A DNA stretch of 36,957 nt, taken from NCBI GenBank assembly GCA_040753085.1, contig JBFMHI010000014.1, positions 1-36,957 of the forward strand, read 5' to 3'. Position numbers and translations under genes: made by a program. Within the stretch, counting starts at the first letter, position 1. Every line of letters begins with the position of its first letter. This document shows positions 7,358 to 15,628 of the stretch, in pieces. The notes below the pieces were generated by a model. It was not told the DNA's origin and ran no database searches. It was given only the letters and a program-made list of their open reading frames with translations. The stretch is from a bacterium. Lineage in GTDB: Bacteria; UBA9089; JASEGY01.

Positions 7358-7541
7358 GTAACTACTCAGCCTCTATATAGTAGCCTTACCTAGCGAAACC
7401 ACAACATATTGTGTTTAGGTGTTTAAAAGTTAGCTAAAATTCCTAAAAAACGGCTTTCTATGCAACCTATAAAAGGAGACGAACCACAATATATTGTGTT
7501 CTGTAAGCTTCAAAATCAATATGTGGTGGCTGAGTAGTTAC
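7358..7541 (+). mobile_element. 184-nt MITE-like element with perfect 14-bp inverted termini
   Basis: Begins GTAACTACTCAGCC and ends GGCTGAGTAGTTAC, exact reverse complements. It is AT-rich inside and holds two 19-bp near-identical palindromic sites at 7397-7415 and 7482-7500. A short frame in the right half (ATG at 7461) has only 23 codons and is not called as a gene. Confidence 0.7.
7397..7500 (+). promoter_or_regulatory. Pair of palindromic CACAAYATATTGTG sites, NrdR-box-like
   Basis: Two 19-bp sites, AACCACAACATATTGTGTT at 7397 and AACCACAATATATTGTGTT at 7482, are 85 nt apart, roughly eight helical turns. The second holds the perfect palindrome CACAATATATTGTG. By my recollection both fit the NrdR box consensus (acaCwAtATaTwGtgt) at 14-15 of 16 positions. 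NrdR boxes normally occur in pairs but closer together and next to ribonucleotide reductase genes, which are absent here. They may instead be part of the mobile element. Confidence 0.3.
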
Positions 7542-7592
7542 TTCCAGACTTCTTCTCGACAGTTAAAAGTTCTCCGCAAGCCATTACTATTG

Positions 7593-7712
7593 GTAAGCGT
7601 TCAGCCACTAAGGCACAAACTCGATGCTCGATGCTCGATCCTGGATCCTGGATCCTTTACCAGCATCGAAGATCGAGCATCGAGCATCCAGCATCATGTG
7701 CTGAACGGTTAC
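7593..7712 (+). repeat. CATCGAG-type heptamer element with terminal inverted repeats, copy 1
   Basis: Begins GTAAGCGTTCAGC and ends GCTGAACGGTTAC (12 of 13 complementary). The interior holds CTCGATGCTCGATGCTCGAT and GGATCCTGGATCC, then the loop CTTTACCAGCATCGA, then the inverted array GATCGAGCATCGAGCATCC. A second copy is at 34101-34256 with the same ends but a different number of heptamers. Confidence 0.85.
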
Positions 7713-7899
7713 AAAATTTTTATCCGTGTCAATCCGTCTCATCGGTGTAATCCGTGTGCTATTATTGGTAGTCTTTGTGTCTTTGTGCCTTAAGGGCTGA
7801 ATAGTTGCAAAAATTTCCCCTCAACTTTCATTACCCCCTGAATGGTTACTAAATAATGATATCGCCGAACACCACGGCGAGGGAAATCGTAGAAGTCTG

Positions 7900-7928
7900 T
7901 AATTCGCAATTCGCGATTCGCAATTCGA
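7900..7928 (+). repeat. Right arm of the interrupted CGCGAAT-type hairpin
   Basis: Reads TAATTCGCAATTCGCGATTC and continues as CGCAATTCG units. It completes the element begun at 7314. The first six bases are the right copy of the 6-bp target duplication. Confidence 0.8.
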
Positions 7929-7935
7929 CAGAAAT

Positions 7936-8415
7936 CTATTTCAGGTAGTCCATAATATTAATCCGATGATCAGTAGGGACCACTCGACCTTCCAGTTCTA
8001 TTCCGAGTTCAGCCAATTTGTGAAAAATTTCTACCTCTTGAGGCGATACCCACACGACTGGAAGAACCTGTTTTCGATTAGGGAAGGCCCTCATCCCCCC
8101 GACATTAATACTCTCGAATTTTACCCCTGCTTCTACCAGACACCAGGCGTCCTTTGGATTGGCTAAAAGCAGGATGGTTCTTTTATCCTCAAAGGCCAGG
8201 GTTTTAATCTTGTCGGCCGTGTCTTTAATAGACAGGATAGCCACCTCTATTTCCGGGGGTATGGCCATTTCATAAAGGAGTTTTCGCCTATGGTCAGTAG
8301 AGATTAAGTCGTTAGCTACGACGATCCGCTCAACAGACATAGCCCTCCCCCATCCGATCACCACCTGTCCGTGGATTAATCGATCATCAATTCGAACTAA
8401 GATAAGACCCATCAC
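7936..8415 (-). CDS. PTS mannose/sorbose-family IIB subunit
   Basis: A cytoplasmic phosphotransfer subunit that receives phosphate from IIA and gives it to the sugar. It has 159 residues, normal for this family. The phosphohistidine is in RIDDRLIHGQVVIGWGR near residue 15. Other family features are IVVANDLISTD, LLLANPKDAWCLVEAG and INVGGMRAFPNRK. GTG at 8415 or ATG at 8412 could be the start; neither has a clear ribosome binding site (the upstream sequence is TTTTTTGTGTG), so translation may depend on upstream structure. The 168 nt before it are repeat sequence rather than the usual short gap after IIA. Confidence 0.93.
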   Translation of the reverse strand: MMGLILVRIDDRLIHGQVVIGWGRAMSVERIVVANDLISTDHRRKLLYEMAIPPEIEVAILSIKDTADKIKTLAFEDKRTILLLANPKDAWCLVEAGVKFESINVGGMRAFPNRKQVLPVVWVSPQEVEIFHKLAELGIELEGRVVPTDHRINIMDYLK

Positions 8416-8431
8416 ACAAAAAAGTTTCGAG

Positions 8432-8583
8432 TTATCTTACTTATCTCTCACCTCTAAGGTTAACTCGAAAGGTGTGGTTTACCCTTGTCTCAGTTTCGGG
8501 TTCAGGGTCACCCGCTGGCGCGGCTCGTCGGGTTTAGAAAAGGGCGAAATCTCTAACTCGAAACCCGAACCCCAAACCCAAAA
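8432..8583 (-). repeat. CCCGAAA/CTCGAAA-type inverted repeat between PTS IIA and IIB
   Basis: The plus strand has AACTCGAAAGG and GTTTCGGGTTCAGGG on the left and AACTCGAAACCCGAACCCC on the right, units of about seven bases in opposite orientations, so the spacer folds back. Related words occur at 16755-16807 upstream of prfB and, as TCCGAAA, near 29919-29960 and 34075-34095. Confidence 0.65.
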
Positions 8584-8997
8584 CTAAGTTTCCTTCATCC
8601 GTTTGGCCAGGACTTCGCACACATCGACAATTGCCCTTTGACCGGCTTTCTTAGCCAGGGCAGCCACTTCAGACAGGTTGTGTTGATTTCGATGGAAAGC
8701 CAGATCTATAAGCATAGGGAGATTAACCCCGGAGATAACTTTGAGATTGCGATTATTACCTAAGGCCGCACAGGTAGTGGAAGAACTTCCCCCAAAGAGA
8801 TCGGTCAAGAGAATTACTCCTTCACCCGTATCCACTTCTTCAATAGCCTCACAAACCTTTCTCATTATCTCATCCAGAGTATCAGACGGAATTGAAGAAA
8901 CAGCCTTAACTTTCTCTAAAGAGCCGACAATACCTTCGGCGGTCTTGATTAACTCAACTCCCAGCTTGCCATGAGTAACTATCGCTATCCCAATCAT
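8584..8997 (-). CDS. PTS mannose-family IIA subunit
   Basis: A cytoplasmic subunit of 137 residues that takes phosphate from HPr. The phosphohistidine is His9 in MIGIAIVTHGKLG. The family block GVILLTDLFGGSSSTTCAAL is near residues 60-79, and ISGVNLPMLIDLAFHR follows. It is a stand-alone IIA domain; IIB is a separate gene. The ATG overlaps the stop of the upstream TPR gene (ATGA), so the TPR protein and the PTS genes are one transcription unit at least here. In some bacteria such IIA proteins have regulatory rather than transport roles, but a full set of IIB, IIC and IID is present here. Confidence 0.93.
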   Translation of the reverse strand: MIGIAIVTHGKLGVELIKTAEGIVGSLEKVKAVSSIPSDTLDEIMRKVCEAIEEVDTGEGVILLTDLFGGSSSTTCAALGNNRNLKVISGVNLPMLIDLAFHRNQHNLSEVAALAKKAGQRAIVDVCEVLAKRMKET

Positions 8998-9776
8998 TTA
9001 TGCCTTATTTCCTTTATATGTTTTTTCGCCAGGGTATGATTAGGGTGAAGTTCAAGAACTAACGTCCATTCTTTAATGGCCTGCTTTTTGTCTCCCAAAC
9101 TGAGATAAGCCCGGCCCAGCCAGTAATGGGCTTCTATTAACTTCGGATCAATCAGGATCCCCTGGCGATAAGCGGCCACCGCCGAGGTAAAGTCATGAAG
9201 ATAATGGTGTCTCCGCCCCTGCCGGTAATAAAAATAGGCATCTTCTTTATTCGCGACGCCTTGTTGCACCTGCCTCTTTTCCTTAAGGAGAAGCTTATCA
9301 TCCGGTTTAAGGTTAAGGGCTTCATTCCAAAAGGTAACTGCCGCTTGAGTATTTCCCTGAGCCAAAGAGACCTTACCCAGCCAATAGTAAACATCGGGGC
9401 AATTTTGATCCAGGCTTCTGGCCAGTTCAAACTCCTGGGCAGCGGTGGAATAATCTCCCCTTTGATAATAAATTACTCCCAGTCTGATGAGGGTTTCTAT
9501 ATCATCGGGATTGCACCTCAGGCTTTTTAAATACGCCTCCCTGGCCTGATCTTGTTGGTTAAGAGCCTCATAAACTAACCCCAGATTATAGTGAGCTAAA
9601 CAGTAAGCCGGATCAGATTCAGCCACCTTTTCCCAGATAGAGATAGCTCCCTGATAATCCCTTAGTTCATAGCGTTCTATGCCCGCCCTAAGTCTTTCTT
9701 TAAGGGAGACATTTTCCTCAGCCCAGGCCTGGGTAACCATAAGGGTGATAATGATTAGGGAAAGAATTAATCGCAT
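8994..9776 (-). CDS. Exported tetratricopeptide-repeat protein
   Basis: 260 residues. Residues 1-19 are a signal peptide ending in QAWA, so the protein is likely periplasmic. The rest is five to six TPR units, for example AHYNLGLVYEALNQQDQARE, then YYWLGKVSLAQGNTQAAV and AHYWLGRAYLSLGDKKQAIK, each followed by a helix and a DP- or HP-type turn. TPR proteins serve as docking surfaces; no partner can be named. It starts 1 nt after the ahcY stop and overlaps the PTS IIA start by 4 nt, so it links the methionine-cycle genes and the PTS genes in one operon. Confidence 0.88.
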   Translation of the reverse strand: MRLILSLIIITLMVTQAWAEENVSLKERLRAGIERYELRDYQGAISIWEKVAESDPAYCLAHYNLGLVYEALNQQDQAREAYLKSLRCNPDDIETLIRLGVIYYQRGDYSTAAQEFELARSLDQNCPDVYYWLGKVSLAQGNTQAAVTFWNEALNLKPDDKLLLKEKRQVQQGVANKEDAYFYYRQGRRHHYLHDFTSAVAAYRQGILIDPKLIEAHYWLGRAYLSLGDKKQAIKEWTLVLELHPNHTLAKKHIKEIRHK

Positions 9777-9777
9777 C

Positions 9778-11037
<1,260 letters not shown>

Positions 11038-11071
11038 TCATCTCCTTTCATTTTGGTGTCTGGTGCCCCGA

Positions 11072-12229
11072 TTACATCTTACCTTCGCAGGCCGCTTTTA
11101 GCTCATCGACCTTGTCACATACCTCCCAGGTAAATCCTTCTTCCTCCCGTCCGAAATGGCCGTAGGCCGCGGTGGCCTTATAAATAGGCCGTCTTAGATC
11201 AAGGTGCTTGATGATACCACTCGGCGTGAGGGGGAATACTTTTCTCACTATGGGAGTCATTTCTTCATCAGGAATCTTTCCCGTGGTCTTGGTATTAATC
11301 ATCACTGAAACCGGCTCAGCCACACCAATGGCGTAAGCAATCTGGACTTCGCACCGGTTAGCCAGACCGGCGGCCACAATGTTCTTGGCGATATACCTGG
11401 CCATATAAGAAGCAGACCGGTCTACCTTGGTTGGATCTTTTCCCGAGAAGCAACCGCCACCATGGGCGCCCATGCCACCATAAGTATCCACAATAATCTT
11501 CCTGCCGGTTAGACCGGTATCTCCCCGCGGACCACCCACCACAAACTTGCCGGTAGGGTTGACAAAGAATTTTGTCTTTTTGTCCAGGAGTCCTCCAGGG
11601 ATAGTATGCTTTATCACTTCCTCAATGATTCCTTCCTCAATAACCTTGTGGGTGACATCAGGATGATGTTGACAGGAAATGATGACCGCCTCGGCCCTGA
11701 TCGGCCTGCCCTTCACGTACTCTATGGTTATCTGTGATTTTCCATCCGGCCTTAGATAATTAAGGATACCCTCCTTACGCACATAAGCCAGCCGACGGGC
11801 TAATTGGTGGGCAAAGTGGATGGGCGTAGGCATAAGCTCCGGCGTCTCATCGGTCGCATAACCGAACATCATCCCCTGATCTCCGGCTCCACCCACGTCA
11901 ACACCCAGGGCAATATCAGGAGACTGTTCATCAATAGAGGTAATAACCGCACAGGTTTCATAATCAAAACCATAATCCGCATGGGTGTAACCAATGTCCT
12001 TAATGGTCTGGCGGACAATTTTGGGGATGTCGACATAGCATTTGGTGCTGATTTCGCCGGCTACAAAGGCCATTCCAGTGGTAACCAGCGTCTCACAGGC
12101 TACCCGCCCCATCGGGTCATCCTTCATAATCATATCCAGAACAGCATCCGAAATCTGATCAGCCACCTTGTCCGGATGGCCTTCAGTTACTGACTCTGAA
12201 GTAAACAAATAATCCTGTTTTCCTATCAA
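11072..12229 (-). CDS. metK: S-adenosylmethionine synthase
   Basis: Makes SAM from methionine and ATP. It has 385 residues, the usual length. Motifs are [20 protein letters not shown] near residue 12, the signature [19 protein letters not shown] near residue 113, and [23 protein letters not shown]-type phosphate-binding loop near residues 250-272. The start is TTG at 12229, supported by a strong AGGAGGT 7 nt upstream and by alignment of the N-terminus; no ATG fits as well. It follows rpsU by 13 nt. No SAM riboswitch is visible upstream. Confidence 0.97.
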   Translation of the reverse strand: MIGKQDYLFTSESVTEGHPDKVADQISDAVLDMIMKDDPMGRVACETLVTTGMAFVAGEISTKCYVDIPKIVRQTIKDIGYTHADYGFDYETCAVITSIDEQSPDIALGVDVGGAGDQGMMFGYATDETPELMPTPIHFAHQLARRLAYVRKEGILNYLRPDGKSQITIEYVKGRPIRAEAVIISCQHHPDVTHKVIEEGIIEEVIKHTIPGGLLDKKTKFFVNPTGKFVVGGPRGDTGLTGRKIIVDTYGGMGAHGGGCFSGKDPTKVDRSASYMARYIAKNIVAAGLANRCEVQIAYAIGVAEPVSVMINTKTTGKIPDEEMTPIVRKVFPLTPSGIIKHLDLRRPIYKATAAYGHFGREEEGFTWEVCDKVDELKAACEGKM

Positions 12230-12242
12230 TTTTTTACCTCCT

Positions 12243-12428
12243 TTAGGTTCTCTCGGTGTGGGCTTTCCTCTTCCGAGCAGCTTCCTTCCTTTTACGTTTT
12301 ACACTCGGTTTCTCATAATGTTCCCTTCTTCTAACTTCTGCTAGTATACCACTCTTTTGAATCTCCTTTTTAAATCTCCTGAGGGCGCTATCCAGGGACT
12401 CATTATCTCTCACCATTATCTTGGCCAT
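12243..12428 (-). CDS. rpsU: Ribosomal protein bS21
   Basis: A small basic protein of the 30S subunit, 61 residues. The sequence shows [40 protein letters not shown] and a very basic tail, all typical. The start is ATG at 12428 behind GGGGGGTGAG; a second Met four codons in is possible. It heads the rpsU-metK-ahcY run. A TATAAT hexamer lies at 12445-12450 on this strand, but its -35 region falls in repeat sequence and is poor. Confidence 0.95.
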   Translation of the reverse strand: MAKIMVRDNESLDSALRRFKKEIQKSGILAEVRRREHYEKPSVKRKRKEAARKRKAHTERT

Positions 12429-12461
12429 AAACTCACCCCCCTTCTATTATAATTAACAATT

Positions 12462-12580
12462 GCAACTATTCAGGTGTTTAGGCTGAAGGCTGAAGGTTAT
12501 AAAACATCTCGAAAGGCCTTACACCTTCAGTTTTCAGCCTTCAGCCTAAAAGCCTTCAGCCTATCCACCTGAGTAGTTAC
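12462..12580 (+). repeat. GGCTGAA-type heptamer element with long inverted termini
   Basis: Left end GCAACTATTCAGGTGTTTAG followed by GCTGAAGGCT; right end, read on the other strand, GTAACTACTCAGGTGGATAG followed by GCTGAAGGCT. The roughly 30-bp termini are nearly identical and the middle continues as GGCTGAA words, so the 119-nt unit is one imperfect palindrome. It fills the gap between the HIT gene and rpsU. Confidence 0.85.
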
Positions 12581-12596
12581 ATTGATAATTGATAAT

Positions 12597-12941
12597 TTAT
12601 CCTGGCGGCCAATTCATCTTTCGGCCGCCCAGTAAATGGAAATGTAGATGATAAACCTCCTGGCCTGCCTCGGCCTTGCAATTGACCACCAGCCTGAAGC
12701 CTCGATCGGAAAGCCCCTTTTCTACCGCTATCTGATTGGCTACCTGATGCAAGTGGGCCACTAAATCCCTATCCTGGTCTTTGATCTCCAGCAGGGTGGG
12801 TATGTGCCGGCGAGGGATAATCAGAATATGGATGGGGGCCTTCGGGTTGATATCAGAGAAGGCCATCGCCTGTTCATCCTCATAAACCTTAGCAGCCGGG
12901 ATTTCTCCCTGAGCAATCTTACAAAAGATGCAGTCGGTCAT
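12597..12941 (-). CDS. HIT-family purine nucleotide hydrolase (HinT-like)
   Basis: 114 residues. The histidine-triad active site is HLHFH at residues 98-102, preceded by GQEVYHLH. The N-terminus has CIFCKIAQGEIP with the Cys4/Cys7 pair and a further His in IIPRRHIPTL near residue 46, as in zinc-binding HIT proteins. HinT-type enzymes hydrolyse AMP-amidates and acyl-adenylates. It stands alone, bounded by repeats on the rpsU side and by a spacer with an inverted repeat (13009-13068) on the other. Confidence 0.94.
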   Translation of the reverse strand: MTDCIFCKIAQGEIPAAKVYEDEQAMAFSDINPKAPIHILIIPRRHIPTLLEIKDQDRDLVAHLHQVANQIAVEKGLSDRGFRLVVNCKAEAGQEVYHLHFHLLGGRKMNWPPG

Positions 12942-13008
12942 TTAACTACGCTCCCTTATTATCAGTAGTTAGCCTCTCCATTATGCTTAATGGCTTAAAT
13001 ATTTACTC

Positions 13009-13068
13009 AAGAAGCACTTCCGCTTCGGAAACCCTACATGAACTCATCGAGAGCCACAGGTGCTTCTT
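13009..13068. repeat. 9-bp perfect inverted repeat in an intergenic spacer
   Basis: AAGAAGCAC at 13009-13017 and GTGCTTCTT at 13060-13068, with 42 nt between. It lies between the RelE/ParE toxin gene and the HIT gene. The arms could form a stem in RNA, but there is no T-tract, so it is not a standard terminator. Function unknown. Confidence 0.5.
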
Positions 13069-13081
13069 AGCCGCCCAAATG

Positions 13082-13387
13082 TTATGAGTCCTTTAATCTC
13101 TTTTTCCAATACCCTGGTTTTCTTTTATAATGAGCCACAGCAACAATCTGAATTTTCTCATCTGATGTAAGATAAATAACACCAAAAGGGAATCTTTTCA
13201 ACAAATATCTCCTCGTCTCCCCTTCATATGTAGGCCACATCTCAGGGGCTTGAATGATTTTCGACTCAGCATACCTTACTTCAAAAAGAAATTCTAATCC
13301 GAGACCTTCAACTTTATCATCGTACCACTTAATTGCTTCTTGTATTTCTGCCTTCGCTTGGGAATGATATTCAACTGGCCTTACCAT
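13082..13387 (-). CDS. RelE/ParE-family toxin
   Basis: 101 residues with the compact toxin fold pattern: EYHSQAKAEIQEAIKWYDDK at the N-terminus, AESKIIQAPEMWPTYEG in the middle, RRYLLKRFPFGVIYLT (the conserved basic/aromatic strand), and IQIVAVAHYKRKPGYWKKR near the C-terminus. Proteins of this family cleave mRNA on the ribosome (RelE) or poison gyrase (ParE); the sequence does not decide which. It overlaps the upstream antitoxin gene by 17 nt. Confidence 0.9.
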   Translation of the reverse strand: MVRPVEYHSQAKAEIQEAIKWYDDKVEGLGLEFLFEVRYAESKIIQAPEMWPTYEGETRRYLLKRFPFGVIYLTSDEKIQIVAVAHYKRKPGYWKKRLKDS

Positions 13388-13619
13388 AACCAGACAGGAT
13401 GTCCTTCCACATTTCTTCAGACGGTATCATTCTAGCTTTACCAGATTTAATCTCGTTAACTCTTGTCCGAACTTCACGACGCCAAGCTGTATCAACTGTG
13501 TTATCGCTTTCCGCCACCTCATCAAGATTTATAATAATCCATCGCGTCAGGTCTGCTCGGTCCTTTACAGATAATTGTTCGATGTTTCTTTTTATATCTA
13601 CCACACTCATTAGAATCAC
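13371..13619 (-). CDS. Addiction-module antitoxin of the RelE/ParE pair
   Basis: 82 residues. The pattern IEQLSVKDRADLTRWIIINL followed by an acidic linker and AWRREVRTRVNEIKSGKARM, then IPSEEMWKDI, fits the short addiction-module antitoxin family (TIGR02574 type). In such proteins the C-terminus wraps the toxin. The first Met (13619) and a Met four codons in (MSVVDIK) are both possible starts. It lies 9 nt downstream of the purD stop and may be cotranscribed with it. Confidence 0.85.
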   Translation of the reverse strand: MILMSVVDIKRNIEQLSVKDRADLTRWIIINLDEVAESDNTVDTAWRREVRTRVNEIKSGKARMIPSEEMWKDILSGYGKAS

Positions 13620-13627
13620 TCCTTATT

Positions 13628-14917
13628 TCATTTCTCAGTATCGGCCCTAATAACTTCTACCCTTCCAATATCCCTCCGATAGTGCATACCCTCGAAAGCC
13701 ACCTTATCTACCGCCTGGTAGGCCAGGGAAGAGGCCGCCCTCAGGTCAGGGCCTAAGGCAGTCATCCCCAGAACCCTCCCTCCGGCCGTGACGATCCGCC
13801 CATTATCCCGTTTAGTCCCGGCATGAAAGATACACACCCCTTCCCTTTGAGTATCCAGGCCGTGAATTTCCTTACCTGTCTCATAATGGCCGGGGTATCC
13901 AGCCGAGGCTAAAACCACGCAGCAGGCTGACTCCCTTCGCCATTCCAGTTTAATCCGGGCTAAATTCCCCTCCAGACAGGCTTGCATAACCGTTACCATA
14001 TCTGTCTGGAGCCGAGGTAGGAGGGCCTGAGTCTCCGGGTCTCCAAAACGGATGTTGTACTCAAGGAGCTTAGGGCCGTCTTTAGTTATCATCAAGCCCA
14101 GATAAAGCACCCCGCAGTAGGGACGATTTTCTTGGGCTAATCCCTTAATCGTCGGCATCAACATTTGCCTTCGGATTATATCAGATAACTCCCCGGTCAC
14201 AACTGGCGCAGGTGAATATGACCCCATGCCGCCGGTATTAGGCCCCTGGTCCTGATCAAAAACACGTTTGTAATCCCTGACCCCTTCCATTAGAAGGGCG
14301 GTCTCACCATCAGAAAAAGCCAGGACTGAAGCTTCCTCTCCTTCTAACCTCTCTTCAATAACAATCTTATCTCCAGCCTGGCCAAAGATTCTATCTACCA
14401 TGGCCTGTTTGATGGCCGTAACGGCCTCTTCTACCGTGGCCGCCACCGTAACCCCTTTGCCGGCCGCCAGGCCATCGGCTTTAACCACACAGGGGAGATT
14501 CCTCTCCCTGACATATTTAATGGCGGCTTCACTATCCTCAAAAACCTGGTAAGCCGCCGTAGGAATGCGGTGTCGGCTCATAAAATCCTTGGCCCAGACC
14601 TTACTGGCCTCAAGAGCGGAAGCAGCCCGGCTGGGACCAAAGATTTTCAACCCCAGTGAATTAAAATGATCAACTATGCCATCCGCCAGAGGGACCTCCG
14701 GGCCGACGAGCGTAAGGTCAATTCCCCGGCTGAGGGCCAAATCACTCAGGTCAGCCAGATAATCAGGCGCCCCTATCTTGACCGAGAGACACTCGGCTAA
14801 TGGCTCTATGCCGGCATTACCCGGCGCCGCATAGATATTATCTGCTTTAGGACTCTGGGCCAGTTTCCAGACCAGGGTATGCTCCCGGCCACCGGAGCCT
14901 ACTACCAGAAGCCTCAT
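13628..14917 (-). CDS. purD: Phosphoribosylamine-glycine ligase
   Basis: The second step of purine synthesis, an ATP-grasp ligase. It has 429 residues, family length. Visible are MRLLVVGSGGREHTLVWKL at the N-terminus, PCVVKADGLAAGKGVTVA near residues 137-154, GPNTGGMGSYSPAP near residues 224-237 (family signature), and LLEYNIRFGDPETQALLPRL near residues 285-304. GAAGGGAAGG upstream of ATG serves as ribosome binding site. It sits 23 nt downstream of the coiled-coil gene in the prfB-coil-purD run; purA is elsewhere in the window. Confidence 0.97.
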   Translation of the reverse strand: MRLLVVGSGGREHTLVWKLAQSPKADNIYAAPGNAGIEPLAECLSVKIGAPDYLADLSDLALSRGIDLTLVGPEVPLADGIVDHFNSLGLKIFGPSRAASALEASKVWAKDFMSRHRIPTAAYQVFEDSEAAIKYVRERNLPCVVKADGLAAGKGVTVAATVEEAVTAIKQAMVDRIFGQAGDKIVIEERLEGEEASVLAFSDGETALLMEGVRDYKRVFDQDQGPNTGGMGSYSPAPVVTGELSDIIRRQMLMPTIKGLAQENRPYCGVLYLGLMITKDGPKLLEYNIRFGDPETQALLPRLQTDMVTVMQACLEGNLARIKLEWRRESACCVVLASAGYPGHYETGKEIHGLDTQREGVCIFHAGTKRDNGRIVTAGGRVLGMTALGPDLRAASSLAYQAVDKVAFEGMHYRRDIGRVEVIRADTEK

Positions 14918-14940
14918 CAGTCAATCCTTCCCTTCGAACT

Positions 14941-15627
14941 CTAAGCCGCCAGCTTTTCTTCTACCGTTCTTCTTAAGGAATTGACTTCCTCTTGCAACTT
15001 TTCAACTCGGTCAAAGACAAGGGCATATTCCTCCCGCCGGACAGCCAGATTATACAATTCGTCAAGACGACGAGTAAGCCTGTCAATCTGCTTCAATAAA
15101 TTTGCCCATAAGCTACGGATATTTTCATTAGTGTTATCAAACCTGCCCACTAAATCCAATTGAAGGGCATCAACTTTCCCATTAGTCTCATCAATCCGTT
15201 GATTAGTCTCATCAATCCTTTGATTAGTCTCATCAATCCTTTGATTAGTCTCATCAATCCTTTGATTAGTCTCATCAATCCTTTTACTGTTATCGTCAAT
15301 CCTTCGGTTAGTCTCGTCAATCCTTCGGTTAGTCTCGTCAATCCTGGCGGTTAATTCCGAACGAAGGGCGTTAATCTCCCCTCGGACAAGCTCGATCCTG
15401 TTGATGATTTCTCCTCTAATAGCGTCAATTCGCTCATTAGTCGCCTCGATCCGGGTATTAGTCGCATCAATCCTCTGCCCTAAATAAATCAGTTGCTCAT
15501 TAATATCGCTCATCCTGGACGACATCTCATCTAATCTTCCCTCTATCCGCTCAAATCGATTGTTGTGCTTAGCCAATTCAGGTAATAAAGCAGCTTTGAC
15601 AGCTTCAACCAGGGCTTTTGTTTCCAT
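14941..15627 (-). CDS. Coiled-coil protein with a 21-bp minisatellite
   Basis: 228 residues, predicted almost entirely coiled coil. Residues about 93-149 are tandem heptads of the type RIDETNQ, encoded by near-identical 21-bp DNA units. Flanking parts keep the heptad pattern (RIDATNT, RIEATNE, RIDAIRG) but are diverged. No signal peptide or membrane segment is seen, so it is probably cytoplasmic. It starts 1 nt after the prfB stop and is followed 23 nt later by purD, so it is cotranscribed with both. I do not recognise the family; it recalls repeat proteins such as Bdr, but only in style. Function unknown. Confidence 0.75.
   Translation of the reverse strand: METKALVEAVKAALLPELAKHNNRFERIEGRLDEMSSRMSDINEQLIYLGQRIDATNTRIEATNERIDAIRGEIINRIELVRGEINALRSELTARIDETNRRIDETNRRIDDNSKRIDETNQRIDETNQRIDETNQRIDETNQRIDETNGKVDALQLDLVGRFDNTNENIRSLWANLLKQIDRLTRRLDELYNLAVRREEYALVFDRVEKLQEEVNSLRRTVEEKLAA
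15181..15348 (-). repeat. 21-bp minisatellite, about eight units, in-frame
   Basis: On the plus strand the unit is ATTAGTCTCATCAATCCTTTG or a close variant, repeated about eight times. Four or five consecutive central units are nearly identical and the outer ones more diverged, which points to recent expansion by slippage or recombination. Each unit encodes one heptad, so copy-number change lengthens the coiled coil without a frameshift. Confidence 0.9.
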
Positions 15628-15628
15628 A

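Larger units (their letters stand above)
7353..7899 (+). mobile_element. 547-nt non-coding insertion with CAGAC ends and 6-bp target duplication
   Basis: Starts CAGAC, ends GTCTG (a 5-bp terminal inverted repeat), and is flanked by TAATTC at 7347-7352 and 7900-7905. It splits a CGCGAAT hairpin at its loop. Inside are further nested units: a 184-nt element at 7358-7541, the CATCGAG element at 7593-7712, a stretch with ATCCGTGTCAATCCGTC-type words and TTTGTGTCTTTGTGCCTTAA ending CTGAATAGTTGC at 7808, and CTGAATGGTTAC at 7838-7849. No credible protein is encoded. It lies between the IIB and IIC genes of the PTS operon. The transposition source is unknown. Confidence 0.65.

Noticed and set aside
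7461-7532. 23-codon frame beginning MQPIKGDEPQYIVFCKLQ
   Set aside because: It looks peptide-like and has AAAGGAG nearby, but that site lies after the ATG. It ends in the terminal repeat and its middle is set by the palindromic site.
7494-7793. Plus-strand frame of 99 codons in the PTS IIB-IIC gap
   Set aside because: It runs across several nested repeats, has a GTG start inside a palindrome and no protein-like features.
12230-12242. SAM riboswitch for metK
   Set aside because: rpsU ends 13 nt upstream, leaving no room, and the region before rpsU is a GGCTGAA repeat without riboswitch-like core motifs.
15181-15348. Tandem repeat array considered as a CRISPR array
   Set aside because: The units are contiguous with no unique spacers, and they encode in-frame heptads.
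15160-15354. Antisense frames with LISLINP-type repeats across the coiled-coil gene
   Set aside because: They are the complementary reading of the 21-bp minisatellite. The minus-strand gene has the start, coupling and coiled-coil pattern.
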